64,000 nt of DNA from Neospora caninum Liverpool (lineage: Eukaryota > Apicomplexa > Conoidasida > Eucoccidiorida > Sarcocystidae). The number at the start of each line of letters is the position of its first letter. The stretch's first letter is position 1. The notes beneath the pieces are model-generated. The model worked only from the letters and a program-made list of their open reading frames with translations. It was not told the origin of the DNA and did no database searches. Positions 60,135-64,000 of this stretch are shown here, in pieces. The position numbers and the translations under genes were made by a program. The stretch lies in NCBI RefSeq assembly GCF_000208865.1, contig NC_018396.1, positions 2,070,630-2,134,629 of the forward strand, in the 5' to 3' direction.

Positions 60135-63100
60135 ATGGACGCCCAAACCGCATCTTTTTTCAAGCAGTTGCGGGATGAAAGCCCGCAGAACTTTCGGTGT
60201 ATCGACTGCGGTAAGTGTCCGACTCCCCACTACAAGATTATTTCTTTTTTCTTCATGCGCGCGACTGCATCTGCTGGTCTGACCTCTCGTCGACCAACGC
60301 TCTGTGTGTGATGTGTCTATATATGACGAAAGAGAACACAGCAGCGAGCATGTAACTTGCGCACTCGAATTGGTGTAACCAGTAGAGAAAGGCGGTTGCG
60401 TCCAGTCCATGTGGCGAATGCAGAGGCTCCGCTGGAGGCTGAAGCTTTTAAGCGCAGGTGTGCTTTTCAGTGGTGGCCGGCACTGAAGTTTCGGTGACGA
60501 GATGCGCGTGTGCGTTGGGCAGGTGCGCCAAATCCCCAGTGGGCATCAGTCACGTATGGCATCTTCATCTGCTTAAACTGCTCGGGCGTCCACAGGTTAG
60601 GCACATCTGAGTGATCCTCCTTTCGTCTTTACTCTCTGAGACAGGATTATTTATAAGCTTTTTCTGGGGAGTATATACTACGAGGTGGACTACTGGTTTA
60701 GATCTTGAATGTCTTTGTTTACCGGATCCAAGTTCTATTGTGTTAGCAGAGCATAGTTAAGATGATAACTATTGTGGAAATAGAACCAATTGAACACCAT
60801 GTATTAATATAACAAAGATAATCAGGGTAATCTGGGATCCTTCTTGGCATCACATTACTACGTGCAACAACGCCGTCCATTAAAAGGGGACCCGCATCAA
60901 TTCGGGACGTCCAGACTTGCCGGATGGTAGCCAATTACGTAAATGCAGCAGAGCATTCCACATGGACGCCGAGCTTAGCATCTTCATAAACCCACGAGCC
61001 CATGCGTACTTAATCTGAACAGATGATCCAGAGTGGATATAAAGTCTGCCTTGTATCGAAACGCGCGCTGGGGTGCTCACAGCAGGGACACCCTCAGATT
61101 TGTGGGGCTGCGCGCTTAGTCGCAGCAGGTGATGTACAAGGCACAGTTTTCATCTCACAACAGTCGCTGTTCTGCGGTGGAGTTTCCTCGCCCATCTGGT
61201 GGGTAAAGTGAACAGGTTTGGTTGGCGGCTGGCGTCTTGCCCCTCTCGGCTACTTTTTGTGGAGACCGTATATGGTGCTTGTTTTCCAACTCAGAAGCCT
61301 GGGTGTTCACATCAGTTTCGTCCGGAGCACAACAATGGACGCATGGAATGACAAGCAGAAAAGGATGATGAGTATGGGCGGCAACGCCCGGTGCAAATCT
61401 TTCTTCCTGGAGCAGGTAACGACTACTCAGCGTTTGGTTCACTGCAACGCTTAACCCTTCACATGTTGAGGGGCAATACACTTGGAGCTGTCGTCAAGTG
61501 CAGATGGGCGACAGCTTGTGTCTCCAGAGCACAGGCCCGCGGAAGCTATAAACAGATCTTTCATCCGCATTGCCCCATGTGTGACTCATCTCCACGTTTA
61601 ATGCCCGCGATCTCTCCTTCTTGCATGGCCGTGTGATGCTCGTCGCTGTCTCTCTCGTCTTCACCGCTTTAGGGCATTGCAGATCTGTCGATCAAGGAGA
61701 AATACACAACGAAGGCTGCAGCCTACTACCGCCAGTTGCTGAAGTCTCAAGTAGAAGGCACGCCACCACCCCCTGCCCTTGCAGATGGAGAAGGGAAGGA
61801 ACCGGAAACCGGTTTGGTTGGCCCAGCCCGAACTGCCAGCTTTGGGAGCCGAAGCGGCTCGGGGATCCACTCAGTTCCGCCGCCGACCTCGGCATCTTTC
61901 ACGGAGAGAATGCATCAAATGGCTAAAAGCCGAAGCGGCTCGAACGTTGGGAAAGACCTCGAAACAATGGCCGATAACGGTTCTCAGGCGCAAGGAGACC
62001 AGAACAGGAACGTGGAGCGATCGCAGTCCAAGTGGGCGGTCGGGTACATGGGCGAAGGCGGAGCTGGGATGCTGGATAGTCTTGGGTCCGGCTTTGTCAA
62101 TTTCGTCAGTGGTGCTAAGGACTATACCAACAAAGCCATTTCAACCATGCGGGGCGATAAAACTGCAGACGCCAGCGGTGTTGCAGAAGAGGAAGAGGCA
62201 AACGCTGCAGCTGGGCCAGGACTGTTCGAGAAGGCCAAGGACACACTAACCACTGTAAGCATCCCGTAGAGGGAAAAACCGCAACCGATTCGTTTGCTGC
62301 ACGTTTGAACCTCGAGTGAATCTACGGGGAGGCATGGTGCGGCAGGCGACACATCGCGCATATGGTTCACTGTCGCGGGTGTTCTCAACTATTGTTTTTG
62401 CGAAGTGTCGGAGCAGGGCCCAACAGCGAACAGCTGTGCGTCCCTTTGTGTTTCGTCGCGGTGAAGTTCCCCCCGCAGTGCTAACCGTGGTGGGACAAGG
62501 TGTGCGGTTCCGCAGCAGGATTTGTCCGAAAACGTTATTTAGCCTCCCAGTGCACCGCCCCTCGAACTCAGGTGTCCGTCTCGTTGCCTGTGGTAAGAGT
62601 CGCCTCTCAAGCTTGTGGCGGGAGGCTGGGATTTTTCGACTGTTCAGGGCGGCGAATGGATAGCACAAAAGGGCAGAGACCTAGCGACCGGCGTGGCGAG
62701 TGCCACGGCTGGCCCATCGGGCGCACCCCCGCCGCCAGAACTTTCGGCTGACGGTGAGGTTGAAAACCAGAAAACTTCCACGTCTTTCCAAGGCACGAAA
62801 CCCTTACAGTGAAGGCCCGCGTCCACTGCCAAAGGGACGTTTTTTCCCTTCACAAATATGAGCGACCCAGAGCATGGGGCTTGCGTTATGCGTGCGGTGT
62901 GTTGTCACGGTACGCAGTAAGGTGAAGAGTCAACAGCCTCAGCTAGAGCGACACAGTGGCAACGTCGATCCTTGCTGATTGTCGTGAGAGCCTCTATGTT
63001 GTGAGAAGGTGGTTCTTGCTATTAACTGCGCTCCGCTTCTGTTGCGGTTCTCGTAATGATCTACAGTATTCGGTCTTGTGTTTGTGCCGCCCAGGTGTTC

Positions 63101-63704
63101 CTGTGACGACGGGGGAGGACGGGAGCGAGGTGAAGTCGCAGCGCTCTCGTGAAGGCGGTATGCTAGAAGGCATCAACACGGGTTTTCAAACTTTCGTGGC
63201 GGGAGCCAAGGAGTACACCGCGTCTGCGTACAGTGCCGTGGCCAGCCGAGCTGAGGCGGAAACTAGCGAGGGCGGATTGTTTGACAGGGCTAAGAACACC
63301 TTCCAGTCGGTAAGTGGAACGCAGTTCCACTACGGGCAGGGTTGTGATTCAGCCTTGAGATGGATGCGATGGGCGTTGCTCGTTTCCTTTGCAAAGACCA
63401 TCCGATCTTCGACTTTGACATTCTCGGATTTGCATGTGCGCCGTTCAGGTTTCTGCCAATGTCGCTGGGTGGCTGCCTAGCAGTGGAGGCGAGACATCCG
63501 GCACTGCTGCGGGAAGGCAAGACAGTAAGTTTGGCGCTGAAGACTCAGCCTGCAAACACAAGAAAAGTGTAGGCACAGGAGTGAGGATACGTTTCTCCCT
63601 CCTGTGCTTGGTGCGTCTGCCCCGTGGATCCCTGCTATTCCCTTGTTCTGCCTCGGTCGTCAGCTGGACCTCGCGGTCCCGCTCATCCAGGCTCCTTTGC
63701 ATAA
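60135..63704 (+). CDS. ArfGAP1-like GTPase-activating protein, 429 aa, eight exons
   Basis: ArfGAP proteins stimulate GTP hydrolysis on Arf and control COPI coat cycling at the Golgi. The exons are 60135-60210, 60523-60595, 61295-61415, 61673-62254, 62648-62753, 63095-63309, 63449-63524 and 63664-63704. All junctions close in frame. The N-terminal domain has the zinc finger C22-x2-C25-x16-C42-x2-C45, the catalytic arginine R50 in GVHRSLGVH, then [12 protein letters not shown] and [10 protein letters not shown]. The domain ends near [13 protein letters not shown], about residue 110. The C-terminal part is Ser/Gly-rich and contains two related amphipathic modules: [20 protein letters not shown] with [12 protein letters not shown], and [20 protein letters not shown] with [12 protein letters not shown]. 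They resemble curvature-sensing ALPS segments of ArfGAP1. The last exon (ending PGSFA) rests on a good donor and acceptor; without it the frame would run on to 63778. Confidence 0.92.
60644..60860 (-). pseudogene. Nuclear mitochondrial fragment (NUMT): cox1 plus cox3-like block
   Basis: On the - strand from about 60850 the reading [18 protein letters not shown] then [16 protein letters not shown] is unmistakably the C-terminal part of cytochrome c oxidase subunit I (PRRIPDYPD is a universal cox1 signature). Directly adjoining it, on the + strand at 60646-60745, is [18 protein letters not shown] then LPDPSSIVL, which I read as cox3-like. The two genes meet in opposite orientation. The insertion sits inside intron 2 of the ArfGAP gene. 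Adjacent sequence up to about 61020 may also be mitochondrial, but I cannot show it. Confidence 0.85.
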
Positions 63705-64000
63705 GTACCGCTCGTGCCACGTGTGTAGCAGTACCCTGGACGGGCGAGGAGTGCAAAACAAAGGGCCAGCCGTGGTGAAATAAAAACAGAAAAGGGAAAT
63801 TAGCCGTCTTCGTGAAAGTGGTTCTCAGTCGAAAAACGGCTTCAGCTGGCAAAACCCAGTGAGCTCGATAGTGTCTGAACCCCCGCCCAACATTTAGAAA
63901 CGCTCGTCGCACCGCGCGCAGTATGGTTGAGGCTCGTCACAAGCAGCGACAATTCCCATTAATAACAGGTCCCGTGACGATTGCACGATCTGCTGGCCAC
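63705..64000. other. Right edge, ArfGAP 3' region
   Basis: Probably 3' UTR of the ArfGAP gene. No other feature is seen. Confidence 0.5.

Overview
The window is nuclear DNA of an apicomplexan parasite, most likely Toxoplasma gondii or a close sarcocystid coccidian (Neospora, Hammondia). I see long spliced genes on both strands, pyrimidine-rich introns with GT-AG borders, low-complexity Ser- and Glu-rich coding, a coccidian-style centromeric histone, and decayed mitochondrial fragments of the kind these genomes scatter through nuclear DNA. Genus is an inference. All exon borders were set by eye from splice consensus plus reading-frame closure; no transcript data were available.

Layout: (1) 2.7-4.1 kb, + strand, three-exon CenH3 (centromeric H3). 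(2) 5.3-9.8 kb, two unrecognised genes in tandem on the - strand (279 aa and 757 aa). (3) 13.3-17.8 kb, + strand, an 11-exon gene for a 331-aa charged helical protein, possibly a divergent mitoribosomal mS26. (4) 20.0-23.8 kb, + strand, an unrecognised gene carrying a 33-bp minisatellite that is either Ser-rich coding or intron. (5) 24.7-27.8 kb, - strand, NSA1/WDR74, a 60S ribosome-assembly WD-repeat factor. (6) 30.8-32.0 kb, - strand, single-exon membrane protein with a TMEM18-like C-terminal domain. (7) 34.5-45.7 kb, - strand, a giant coiled-coil protein (>2,150 aa, at least 14 exons) with one GC-AG intron. (8) 47.4-58.7 kb, a cluster of three genes for secreted cysteine-rich proteins: two + strand tandem paralogues with the same intron phases (one with a GPI-type tail), then a convergent - strand gene of 21 exons with micro-exons of 13-18 nt and introns near 58 nt. 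(9) 60.1-63.7 kb, + strand, eight-exon ArfGAP1-like protein.

The housekeeping genes (CenH3, WDR74, ArfGAP) have separate roles in chromosome segregation, ribosome assembly and Golgi/ER coat traffic; I see no operon-like logic. The best candidate for something undescribed is the 47-59 kb secreted cluster: a two-member family with a conserved cysteine framework that matches no domain I recognise, next to an unrelated 14-cysteine secreted protein with a very unusual gene structure. Nuclear copies of mitochondrial cox3/cox1 fragments lie near 18.6, 32.6 and 60.7 kb. I found no tRNA, rRNA, CRISPR array or transposon.
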